Shown here: one piece after another, positions 17,895-25,649 of the stretch | Position numbering within the stretch: the stretch's first letter is position 1 | How the letters are laid out: every line of letters starts with the position of its first letter | Assembly (NCBI GenBank): GCA_964518635.1 | Contig: CAZFGK010000005.1 | Coordinates: 62,001-126,000, forward strand | Source: CAZFGK01 sp964518635 | GTDB lineage: Bacteria; Zixibacteria; MSB-5A5; GN15; FEB-12 | Length of the DNA: 64,000 nucleotides | Reading direction: 5' to 3' | Program-made: the position numbers and the translations under genes | The notes under the pieces: generated by a model | The model's input: only the letters and a program-made list of their open reading frames with translations | Database searches by the model: none | Told to the model about the DNA's origin: nothing

Positions 17895-18698
17895 ATGAAC
17901 CTTAATCCACTCGCCGTGGTCGGACTCATCAACAACCGATTCAAGATATGGTCATCTGAACTCCAGGACCTCTTCTTCTTTTCGGTCAAGACCGTCGCCG
18001 GATTTTTCCGTCGACCATTCTACATCAGCGAAACCATCGAGCAGATGTACGCCATCGGCGTTGGTTCACTTTATCTGATTATCCTGACAGGAATTTTCGC
18101 GGGGCAAGGATTTGCTCTTGCATTCTCACTTGAGCTGGCCGACTTCGGCGCGAAGAACTATTTGGGCCGAATCATGTCGATTTCGATTATACGTGAACTC
18201 GCGCCGGTACTAACCGGCCTGATGATCGCCGCTCGTGTCTCGGCTGGTATCACTGCTGAAATTGGTTCAATGAAAGCATCGAACCAACTTGACGCGATGG
18301 TTGCATTCGGGATCGACCCGATCAAAAAACTCGCCGTTCCACGATTGATTAGTCTGGTCATCATGGCACCGGTCCTCACTATTGTGTGCGATATTATCGC
18401 CATTGTTGGCGGCTGGATCATCGCGGTCTTTATCGCCCATGTCTCATCGAATATGTACTGGGCATCGGTCTGGGAGCGATTGGTCTTTGGAAATATCTTC
18501 GTCGGTCTGATCAAACCGGTCTTCTTCGGCTTTGCCATCGCCTTCATCGCCTGTTACAAAGGATTCACCGCCGAAGGGGGAACTAAAGGAGTCGGCACAG
18601 CCACGACAAATTCAGTGGTCATGTCTTCGATTACTGTCCTCCTTATGAATTTCATCCTGACAAAATTCCTCGGCAACCTGATGCGGGGGTATATGTGA
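17895..18698 (+). CDS. mlaE: MlaE-like permease of the phospholipid ABC transporter
   Basis: The inner-membrane permease of an Mla-type lipid transporter, 267 residues, moving phospholipid between inner and outer membranes with MlaF and MlaD. It has five or so membrane segments and the family signatures IRELAPVLTGLMIAARVSAG and EIGSMKASNQLDAMVAFGIDP. It overlaps mlaF by four bases. The ATG lacks a ribosome site but sits just behind a promoter-like pair. Confidence 0.92.
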   Translation: MNLNPLAVVGLINNRFKIWSSELQDLFFFSVKTVAGFFRRPFYISETIEQMYAIGVGSLYLIILTGIFAGQGFALAFSLELADFGAKNYLGRIMSISIIRELAPVLTGLMIAARVSAGITAEIGSMKASNQLDAMVAFGIDPIKKLAVPRLISLVIMAPVLTIVCDIIAIVGGWIIAVFIAHVSSNMYWASVWERLVFGNIFVGLIKPVFFGFAIAFIACYKGFTAEGGTKGVGTATTNSVVMSSITVLLMNFILTKFLGNLMRGYM

Positions 18699-19486
18699 TC
18701 GAATTTCGAAACGTCCACTTCCGCTATGAAACACGACCGATTCTGACGAACCTGTCGTTCACGATTCCATCAGATGAATCGGTGATCATCATGGGGGCAT
18801 CTGGTTCAGGAAAATCGACTATACTCCGCCTCATTCTTGGTCTTGAGTATCCTCAACAGGGGGAAGTGACCGTCTTCGGTCTGAATTTGAAAAAGATGAA
18901 AGAGAAAGACCGCCGTGAGGCACGCAAACAGATCGGCATGGTCTTTCAGGATGGGGCCCTTTTCGATTCACTCACTGTCGGTGAAAATGTCGGCTACTAT
19001 TTATTTGAACACAGCAAATTGCCAGTCGATCAGATCGAAGAGCGTGTGATTGATATGCTCGGTTTTGTTGGACTGGATTCCACTGAGATCATCGACAAAC
19101 TCCCAGAGCAACTCTCCGGCGGGATGCAGCGACGAGTCGCCATTGGTCGCGCTCTTTTGTCAACCGACCCCAAGGTCATGCTCTACGACGAACCGACTAC
19201 CGGGCTTGACCCCGCTGCCACAGAGACCATCATCGATCTGATTAATAAACTGAATCGAGAGAAAGAGGTCTCGACTATTGTCGTGACCCACCATATTGCC
19301 GATGCCCTCCACCTTGCCAAACGCTACATGATAATACATCGCGGTGAACTTGCTTATGATGGCGGCATTGACGGGCTACGCACATCAACGGATGATCGCG
19401 TGGTCGACTTTCTTGTTCCATTTCGTGAAGCACTCGACCGTTCGGTGCGTGCTTTTGGCCCCACACAAACATTGCGTCCAACCTGA
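18695..19486 (+). CDS. mlaF: MlaF-like ATPase of the phospholipid ABC transporter
   Basis: The ATP-binding subunit of the Mla-type lipid transporter, 263 residues. Walker A is GASGSGKST near residue 34, the signature is LSGGMQRR near 137, and Walker B is VMLYDEPTTGLD, the DEPTTGLD form typical of this subfamily, followed by the switch His in VVTHH. The GTG start overlaps the mlaE stop, so expression is coupled; mlaD follows after 22 bases. Confidence 0.92.
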   Translation: MIEFRNVHFRYETRPILTNLSFTIPSDESVIIMGASGSGKSTILRLILGLEYPQQGEVTVFGLNLKKMKEKDRREARKQIGMVFQDGALFDSLTVGENVGYYLFEHSKLPVDQIEERVIDMLGFVGLDSTEIIDKLPEQLSGGMQRRVAIGRALLSTDPKVMLYDEPTTGLDPAATETIIDLINKLNREKEVSTIVVTHHIADALHLAKRYMIIHRGELAYDGGIDGLRTSTDDRVVDFLVPFREALDRSVRAFGPTQTLRPT

Positions 19487-19508
19487 AGAAAGAGGATAGT
19501 AACACTTC

Positions 19509-20444
19509 ATGAAACGATCAGTCAGCATCGGTTGGGGAAGACTCTGGGTCGGGCTTCTGCTTCTCATCACCTTCGTGATGCTCATGTGGGTGTCGCTCGG
19601 CGGGAGTAAGCCATCGGTCTTTCAGCCGAAACGTCAATTCGTCGCCTACTTCAAGCATGTCGGCGGACTGCTCCCCGGATCACCGATCTGGATGTCCGGT
19701 ATGGAGGTCGGCGCGGTCAGCAGTGTACGTTTTGTGAATCTAGATACCATTCGTCAGGTCGAAGTCGTCTCTCGCGTACGTGAAGCCGTCTGGCCGATGC
19801 TCACACCCGGGTCGAGAGTGCAACTGGGTACGGTCGGATTCGTCGGCGACAAGATTGTCGAAATTCTCCCCGGTCCGCCGGGTGTGCCGCCGATTAACGC
19901 CGGTGATGTCCTTCCTACCGCCAACCCCGGCGATGCCTCCAGCATGTTCAAGGCAGGAGAGGAAGCGATTCGTCAGGGGCAGAGTATGATCGGCTCGCTT
20001 GATACCATGCTGATGAAAACGAATCGTGGTGAGGGCTCGATGGGGCGATTCGTAAACGACTCGGCCTTTTATGTCGAGACGGTCCGTCTAATGCGCAATC
20101 TCTCAGCACTTACGCTTGAAATGAACAAGAGTCAGGAGAAAGTGGTCGGTTCACTGACAGAGATTACGAATTCACTCAAAGAGATCACCAACGCAGTCCA
20201 GACCGGACGGGGAACTGTTCCGCGTTTCCTGAATGACTCATCACTCTATACCAATCTCGACAAAGCGACCGCACGTTTGGATACAATTATGCTACGACTT
20301 GATTCGCAGGAGGGATCGCTGGGGATGATGGTGCGTGATACGGGACTGTATGTGGAGACGGTAAATCTTCTGACGCGATTGAATTCTCTGCTGAAGCAGA
20401 TCGAAGAAAACCCCGGGAAGTATCTGAACTTTAGCGTGTTTTAG
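19509..20444 (+). CDS. mlaD: MlaD-like MCE-domain protein
   Basis: The periplasmic lipid-binding subunit of the transporter, 311 residues, anchored by one N-terminal membrane segment (residues 13-32). The MCE domain (about 40-120) includes FKHVGGLLPGSPIWMSGMEVG and VGFVGDKIVEI. The remainder holds three related helical units beginning with Gly-x-Gly-Ser or similar, near GEGSMGRFVNDSAFYVE, GRGTVPRFLNDSSLY and QEGSLGMMVRDTGLYVE, a layout also met in MlaD proteins of Bacteroidota. It is followed two bases later by a lipoprotein gene. Confidence 0.9.
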   Translation: MKRSVSIGWGRLWVGLLLLITFVMLMWVSLGGSKPSVFQPKRQFVAYFKHVGGLLPGSPIWMSGMEVGAVSSVRFVNLDTIRQVEVVSRVREAVWPMLTPGSRVQLGTVGFVGDKIVEILPGPPGVPPINAGDVLPTANPGDASSMFKAGEEAIRQGQSMIGSLDTMLMKTNRGEGSMGRFVNDSAFYVETVRLMRNLSALTLEMNKSQEKVVGSLTEITNSLKEITNAVQTGRGTVPRFLNDSSLYTNLDKATARLDTIMLRLDSQEGSLGMMVRDTGLYVETVNLLTRLNSLLKQIEENPGKYLNFSVF

Positions 20445-20446
20445 GG

Positions 20447-20965
20447 ATGAAGACACTGGTGCTCTGGACTCAGCTAGCTCTATTAGTCGGAATCAGTTTT
20501 CTTGCATCAGGTTGTTGTGTTCACAGGTCATATTGGAAGTTGACGCGAGATATTACAGGTGTCGAAACACCTTTTGAACTCTTGGTAGAACTTCCTCTCT
20601 CTGATTCTGGAAAAAGTGATTACTTGGTCAACTTGACCTTCATAAACAATACTGACTACGATATCATTGTTGATGACCCAATTTGTTTTGGCATCAACGC
20701 CTATCCGATCTTAGTGGATTCTAGCGGCAAACGCGAGAATACAAAGGTACGGTTCAGGGCGGGTTGTGATGGCAGACAGAGTGCCGTCGAACGGCATGGG
20801 CGGAGAACCTTCATTTTTCCTTACAAAATCTCATTCTTGTATGATCTCACACGTTTTCGAAATCATTTTCTACAATTTGAGTACTATGGTGTCATTAGAA
20901 ATCTCAATGGAAAGATTATTTTCAGACGTACCATTCGCAGCAATCGGATTGCACTCGATTCTTAG
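20447..20965 (+). CDS. Lipoprotein of unknown function in the mla operon
   Basis: A 172-residue protein with a signal peptide ending in a clear lipobox (FLASGC, Cys near residue 22). I do not recognise the family. The mature part looks like a single beta-sandwich (YLVNLTFINNTDYDIIVDD, TFIFPYKISFLYDL), with several Cys residues. It begins two bases after the mlaD stop, so it is probably cotranscribed and may be an outer-membrane-side partner of the transporter; that is inference from position only. Confidence 0.65.
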   Translation: MKTLVLWTQLALLVGISFLASGCCVHRSYWKLTRDITGVETPFELLVELPLSDSGKSDYLVNLTFINNTDYDIIVDDPICFGINAYPILVDSSGKRENTKVRFRAGCDGRQSAVERHGRRTFIFPYKISFLYDLTRFRNHFLQFEYYGVIRNLNGKIIFRRTIRSNRIALDS

Positions 20966-21053
20966 CGCATGCGTACAGGGTGGCCCGACTGTTCGGGGTC
21001 TGTTGAATAACCCCTTCTTTCCGGATCAGGCGAATGAGGGTTCATCTTCGCAG

Positions 21054-21081
21054 GGTGGCCCGCGGGCTTGCCCCGGGTTCC
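21054..21081. repeat. 28-bp dispersed intergenic repeat, copy 1
   Basis: A GC-rich 28-base sequence starting GGTGGCCCGC and ending CCCCGGGTTCC. A second copy, with one mismatch, is at 42933-42960 in the same orientation, directly after the HIT gene. The core contains the self-complementary pieces GGGCTTGCCC and CCCGGG. Confidence 0.75.
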
Positions 21082-21258
21082 CGTGGTTCAATTTTGGCGG
21101 CACCGAAGAAGGAGCCGCCCTCCAGTGAAAGAAGACCCTTCGACAAGCTCAGGGAGAAGAAGAAGCAAGCGCAAGGAAATGCTTGTGCGCGGCAGATGCC
21201 CTCGTCTGTCCGTTCTTAATCATTGAAATTGTAGCGGGGCAGACCGGCCCGCCGCGGC

Positions 21259-21539
21259 TGGGTGGCGCACCCGTTTTAGGGTGCGAAGTCAGTGCCGCAC
21301 TCGTCACGTTTTTACAGCTCGTATCTATTTATCACCAGAGGAATATCTTGATTTCCTTTGTCCTACGACACTCTCGACCATCGCCAAACAGTCACGCTTG
21401 CAGCCGAACCGCGCCGAATCTAACTGTTGTGACCAGATCAAGTAAATTAGAGTTCGTCAACTGTTCGCGATCAATGCAGTCCCTCGCTGCTTGTCAATCT
21501 CATCACTGACCTCGCACCCTAAAACGGGTGCGCCACCCA
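21259..21539. mobile_element. MITE-like 281-bp element with 36-bp terminal inverted repeats
   Basis: The left arm 21259-21294 and right arm 21504-21539 are inverted copies with one mismatch in 36 bases; the outer 28 bases are perfect. Each arm itself contains a small hairpin (CGCACCC, loop TTTTA-type, GGGTGCG). The 209-base interior encodes no recognisable transposase and is lower in GC than the arms. No target-site duplication is obvious at the ends. Together these fit a non-autonomous MITE or a compound of two inverted intergenic repeats. Confidence 0.55.
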
Positions 21540-21621
21540 ACCTGCCCCGCTTTTCCGGAAAGATGGCGGGGCAGAAACTGACCCGCCGTACCAGAAGAAT
21601 CCCCCCTCCAACAAGCTCAGG

Positions 21622-21650
21622 GTGACAACGCCTCGCTCTTTCTCTATGCT
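21622..21650 (+). promoter_or_regulatory. Candidate promoter of the TIGR01777 gene, -35 inside a repeat
   Basis: GTGACA (21622-21627) and TATGCT (21645-21650) are 17 bases apart; the ATG at 21657 follows the -10 box after six bases, with no ribosome site. The -35 box is the last part of a CTCAGGGTGACA repeat copy. Confidence 0.45.
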
Positions 21651-21656
21651 ATCTCC

Positions 21657-22610
21657 ATGAAAGTAATCATCCCCGGCGGAACAGGACATATCGGGCGGAT
21701 TCTCGCCAGATCATTTCATGCCAAGTCTTGGGATACCGTCATCCTGAGCAGACGTCCCACGCAGCTTCAACAAGGTCGCAACGTCCTCTGGGATGGAAAG
21801 AGCGTCGGTGGATGGAAGAGCGAAATCGATGGTGCCGATCTCGTCATCAATCTCGCGGGGAAGAGTGTCAATTGCCGCTACCATGCAGCTAATCTCGACG
21901 AAATGATGTCCTCTCGTATCGACTCAACTCTCGCTATTGGACAAGCCATCTCGGAATCAAAATCTCCACCCCCCGTCTGGTTGCAGATGAGCACCGCGAC
22001 AATCTACGCGCATCGCTACGACGCCCCCAACGACGAATCGACTGGTATCATCGGCGGCAATGAACCGGATGCGCCAGCTCTTTGGGCAAAGAGTATCGAA
22101 ATCGCGAAGGAATGGGAGCGCGCGACGAATATCTTTGAAACACAATCGACTCGAAAAGTCATCCTGCGAACGGCGATGGTGATGAGCCCGGAGCCGGGGG
22201 GTGCGCTCGCTCCACTCACGAATCTTGTCCGGTTTGGCCTTGGCGGAAAGATCGGGGATGGTCGTCAGTACATGTCATGGATTCATGATGTCGATTTTGT
22301 TCGCGCGATCTGGTTCTTGTATGAAAATCAGAATTGCACCGGCATCTACAATCTTTCGTCCCCGTCACCTTTGCCGCAAGAAGAGTTTATGCGGGTCTTG
22401 CGAAAAGCATGGGGAAGTCCGATTGGTCTTCCGGCAACAAAGTGGATGCTGGAGATCGGGACATTTCTTCTTCGCACGGAGTCAGAACTTGTGTTGAAAA
22501 GCAGAAGAGTGATTCCCGCGCGTTTGTCGAGTCATGGCTTTAGCTTTCAATTTTCATCGTGGCACGAGGCAGCATTGGATTTGGCCAAACGGGCAAGGAT
22601 GTCATCATGA
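21657..22610 (+). CDS. TIGR01777 family NAD(P)-binding epimerase-like protein
   Basis: An extended short-chain dehydrogenase of 317 residues, in the group often annotated as TIGR01777/SDR39U1 and sugar epimerase-like; its physiological substrate is not known. The Rossmann start GGTGHIGRILA is at residues 7-17, followed by DLVINLAGKSVNCRY, the STATIYAHR segment and a C-terminal DUF1731-like region (PLPQEEFMRVLRKAWGSP). It overlaps the acetyltransferase gene by four bases (ATGA). Confidence 0.87.
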   Translation: MKVIIPGGTGHIGRILARSFHAKSWDTVILSRRPTQLQQGRNVLWDGKSVGGWKSEIDGADLVINLAGKSVNCRYHAANLDEMMSSRIDSTLAIGQAISESKSPPPVWLQMSTATIYAHRYDAPNDESTGIIGGNEPDAPALWAKSIEIAKEWERATNIFETQSTRKVILRTAMVMSPEPGGALAPLTNLVRFGLGGKIGDGRQYMSWIHDVDFVRAIWFLYENQNCTGIYNLSSPSPLPQEEFMRVLRKAWGSPIGLPATKWMLEIGTFLLRTESELVLKSRRVIPARLSSHGFSFQFSSWHEAALDLAKRARMSS

Positions 22611-23095
22611 TACGACTTGCGATTACATCCGACATGGACGAAATCTACCTCATGGGCTACGACGTATGGGGGGAAGGGGAACCAATAGATGCCTATCTTG
22701 AAATCTGTCGCAATGCACCGAAATACAAGCGAGGGAGATGGTTTGTCTTGACGGATGAACAGGGGGAAGTAGTCTCTTCGCCCATTGTCTACAGAGGCAC
22801 ATTCAATCTAGAGGCTCCTGCTGCTGGTATAGGTTCGATAGCCACTCCAGGTGCACTGCGTAGAAGAGGATACGCCGCGCATCTTGTGCGAGGTGTACTT
22901 GATCTGTTGACGCAGGAAGGGGCGCATCAGGTCTATCTCTTCTCAGATATTTCGCCTGAGTACTACGAAAAACTGGGCTTCAGAAAACTGCCACCTGACT
23001 TTCAGAAATACCCGGAATCGATCTGTATGGTGTGGGGTAGAGAAGTGGAAGATTTTGCAAGTGAGGAGAACTTCGCGCCCCCAACGTATTTTTGA
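22607..23095 (+). CDS. GNAT family N-acetyltransferase
   Basis: An acyl-CoA-dependent N-acetyltransferase of 162 residues with unknown acceptor. The coenzyme A site is seen in IGSIATPGALRRRGYAAHLV (the RxxGxA pattern), and the C-terminal YYEKLGFRKLP is the typical GNAT beta-bulge end. The ATG at 22607 overlaps the previous stop; an upstream in-frame ATG at 22559 inside the epimerase gene is less likely. Confidence 0.83.
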   Translation: MIRLAITSDMDEIYLMGYDVWGEGEPIDAYLEICRNAPKYKRGRWFVLTDEQGEVVSSPIVYRGTFNLEAPAAGIGSIATPGALRRRGYAAHLVRGVLDLLTQEGAHQVYLFSDISPEYYEKLGFRKLPPDFQKYPESICMVWGREVEDFASEENFAPPTYF

Positions 23096-23160
23096 AGTGA
23101 GAAGAGAGCGATTTGTAGTCGGTCAGTATGAATCGAAGTAGCGAGTAGCTGGGAGCAGAT

Positions 23161-24156
23161 TTAAGGGAGAATCCTCTCCGATTTCAAAAAAGAAATTAAC
23201 GAATCGTTGAATCGTTGCGCTCCGGCAACTGTCGGATGGTTGTTGTCGACAAATTCTGTCATGGTATTCAGAACTATCTGGTCATTAAAATCGACAAATC
23301 GAATTCCCAATTCTTTCGCAATCTCATGAAATTCACTGATAATTTCATCGTAGTTCGTGAAGCTCGCTCGTAACTCAGTTGGAATGGGAATAAGGAGTAG
23401 CAGCACTTCGGAGTCATTATTTTTCAGAAGTGCAACGAGTTTTCGCAGATGGTTTGTTTGGTTTTCTGAAATCTTGATTCTCTTCCGGGGAAAAGAGCGC
23501 GGCGTGATAGTGTCGAGTACGCCCACATATTCCACATATCCACCGGGAATATATTTATCAAACACAGGAACTTGTACTGGCGAGTTTTCGGGACCTGGGT
23601 GCGTCCAGTCGGTGAGGCGCATAACAAGGGAATTGAATGCAAGAAAGTTATGTGTTGCAAGAGTCATCTCTATCAAATCTCCGGAGATTTTCAGATTAGG
23701 TAATAGGTCAATGATTGCTTCCTCTCCCCCAGTCATGTACACAGGTGGAAACATCTCAATGATGGTGAGTTTCGGTTTCAAACGTGGGATGTGATCGCGA
23801 AACAGATAGTAACTGTTCAGTGGAGATTGTGCACGCGAGCCAGCATTAAATGAAGTGTATCCGGCTGCTTCAAACTTGCGAGTGTCAAACCCTCGATAGC
23901 ACTGCGAGGAGCCAAGAAAGAGCAGGTCGACCTGACCAGTTTTTTCAAGCTCGCGGAACCTTAGCATGCTAGTGTCTCCACGAGTTCCAAGTTCCACGCG
24001 GATATTGGTGAAGGTTCGAAGCATTTTCTGCAAGGGGGCCGGCCCGTTTTGGGCAATTACGAGTAGGGCAATCCAGAGGAACATCGTGATACACAGTGCC
24101 AATCCAATCTTCTTAACAAAGCGAGGAATCATTGAAGGTTCTGGTGTTTCTTTCAT
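23161..24156 (-). CDS. SGNH-like membrane-anchored hydrolase/acyltransferase partner of MBOAT
   Basis: A 331-residue protein with one N-terminal membrane segment (about 17-35) and an SGNH-like domain outside. The block I motif is G82-S-S-Q and the C-terminal catalytic pair is D304-x-x-H307 in DNNHPTVAG; the DVxD-like second block is weak. Such proteins (AlgJ/AlgX or DltD type) act with an MBOAT protein to acetylate a secreted polysaccharide or cell-wall polymer. Its start lies one base after the stop of the MBOAT gene, so the two form one unit. The polymer modified here is unknown. Confidence 0.75.
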   Translation of the reverse strand: MKETPEPSMIPRFVKKIGLALCITMFLWIALLVIAQNGPAPLQKMLRTFTNIRVELGTRGDTSMLRFRELEKTGQVDLLFLGSSQCYRGFDTRKFEAAGYTSFNAGSRAQSPLNSYYLFRDHIPRLKPKLTIIEMFPPVYMTGGEEAIIDLLPNLKISGDLIEMTLATHNFLAFNSLVMRLTDWTHPGPENSPVQVPVFDKYIPGGYVEYVGVLDTITPRSFPRKRIKISENQTNHLRKLVALLKNNDSEVLLLLIPIPTELRASFTNYDEIISEFHEIAKELGIRFVDFNDQIVLNTMTEFVDNNHPTVAGAQRFNDSLISFLKSERILP

Positions 24157-24157
24157 A

Positions 24158-25597
24158 TTAAAACTGGAAGTAGATGAAATCTACTTCTCCAAAGTTTCCG
24201 AACAAAAGAATGAGAAGCGCGACGGTCACATACGATCCCCACCGAAGACCGACAGGCCAATGCCCGACCTCCAATGCGTGATGACGCTCCCGCTGGAGCC
24301 ATTCGCAGCCAAGCAACAGCAACGAGAACAAAACGGCCTGAAGATAGTTGGTGTGGTAAAGGGAGTGATCGAAATACGGTCCAGACGCAATTCTTTTCAG
24401 ATACTGAAAGGCATGGGACAACGAATCGGCGCGAAAGAAAATCCACCCAATTAGTACCAGCACAAAGGTGGCTCCCATTGAAAAGAACTCACCGATTGAG
24501 GGAACTAAGCGGCCGTGTGCGACGGAGGTACTATGCTGTTTATGTTTATCCAGCAGCATCAAAGGGACATAGTAAAGTCCATGCAACAGTCCCCAGAGGA
24601 TGAAAGTCCAATTTGCTCCATGCCAGAATCCACTTATAGTAAAAGTTAGAATGATATTTCTCATTCTGGTAAGTCTGGTTGTTCTGCTACCGCCAAGAGG
24701 AATAAAGACATAATCGCGAAACCATGACGACAAGGAGATATGCCATCGGCGCCAGAATTCACCTATGTCTCTCGAAAAATAGGGGAACGCAAAGTTACGC
24801 ATGAGTTCAAAACCGAACAATCTTGCACATCCGATTGCAATGTCAGAGTATCCTGAGAAATCGCCGTAAATTTGAATTGCAAAGAGGAATGCGCCGACGA
24901 CAAGCAGTATGCTGTCCTGCGACTCTGTATTCGAAAAGATGGTCGATACAAGACCGGCTGCGGTATCTGCGACAACCATCTTCTTGAAGAAACCCCAGAG
25001 CATCTGACGAACTCCGTCACGGGCTTTGTCAAAATCAAAATGACGGGCGATGCCAAATTGAGGGAGCAAATTACTGGCGCGTTCAATGGGGCCGGCGACG
25101 AGCTGAGGAAAGAATGAGACAAATGCAAAATAGTCGACGATGTTTTTCGTGGGTACAAGATGCCTTCGGTACACATCAATGGCATAACTCATACTCTGAA
25201 AGGTGTAGAATGATATTCCAACAGGGAGTATGATCTGCAAAGAAGGGAGATTGGGTTGCATTCCCAGCGAGGTCAAAAGTGCTGCAAATGAATGGATGAA
25301 GAAATTGAAATACTTGAAAAATCCGAGAATGGTAAGGTTAGACGCCATCGACAAGAGCATGACCTTTTTGCGATAGCTGTTGTCCGAAGAGCTATGGATC
25401 GCAAGACCGGCGAAGTAGTCAATAACAGCGCTGAACACAAGAAGCCCGAGAAATCGAAAATCCCACCAGCCATAGAATAGAAAGCTGGCGGCAAGTAGCC
25501 AGATATTCTGGAACTGCAGAGATCGCCTACCGAGCCACCAGTAGCCAAAAAACACAGCCGGCAGGAAGAAAATAAATGTGATCGAATTGAAGAGCAT
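24158..25597 (-). CDS. MBOAT family O-acyltransferase (AlgI/DltB-like)
   Basis: A polytopic membrane O-acyltransferase of 479 residues that passes acyl groups from the cytoplasm to an acceptor outside. Family hallmarks are VGISFYTFQSMSYAIDVYR near residue 126, QIYGDFSGYSDIAIG near 242, FWRRWHISLS with H286, and FWHGANWTFILWG with the invariant H326. It is followed one base later by the SGNH-like gene. Exopolysaccharide O-acetylation is the likely pathway; no polysaccharide synthase is visible in the window. Confidence 0.9.
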   Translation of the reverse strand: MLFNSITFIFFLPAVFFGYWWLGRRSLQFQNIWLLAASFLFYGWWDFRFLGLLVFSAVIDYFAGLAIHSSSDNSYRKKVMLLSMASNLTILGFFKYFNFFIHSFAALLTSLGMQPNLPSLQIILPVGISFYTFQSMSYAIDVYRRHLVPTKNIVDYFAFVSFFPQLVAGPIERASNLLPQFGIARHFDFDKARDGVRQMLWGFFKKMVVADTAAGLVSTIFSNTESQDSILLVVGAFLFAIQIYGDFSGYSDIAIGCARLFGFELMRNFAFPYFSRDIGEFWRRWHISLSSWFRDYVFIPLGGSRTTRLTRMRNIILTFTISGFWHGANWTFILWGLLHGLYYVPLMLLDKHKQHSTSVAHGRLVPSIGEFFSMGATFVLVLIGWIFFRADSLSHAFQYLKRIASGPYFDHSLYHTNYLQAVLFSLLLLGCEWLQRERHHALEVGHWPVGLRWGSYVTVALLILLFGNFGEVDFIYFQF

Positions 25598-25649
25598 CTA
25601 GGGCGAACATAGTTCAAAATTCCATGGATCGCCAGAGTCAACATGGAGT

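Larger units (their letters stand above)
20966..21656. other. 691-base gene-free repeat mosaic
   Basis: No credible gene is visible; the open frames here are short, overlap repeats and have no family pattern. The stretch holds a GGTGGCCCG-type dispersed repeat (21054-21081, with a partial relative at 20977-20987), two partial copies of a CGACAAGCTCAGGG-type repeat (around 21136-21157 and 21603-21627), two GCGGGGCAGA motifs (near 21235 and 21567) and a 281-base element bounded by long inverted repeats. Confidence 0.7.

Noticed and set aside
20766..21128. 120-codon frame overlapping the end of the mla-operon lipoprotein
   Set aside because: It overlaps a lipoprotein gene in another frame and ends in intergenic repeats; no motif or ribosome site.
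21183..21509. 108-codon frame running through the inverted-repeat element, considered as a transposase
   Set aside because: It starts outside the element, has no DDE or HUH pattern and is broken up by repeat sequence.
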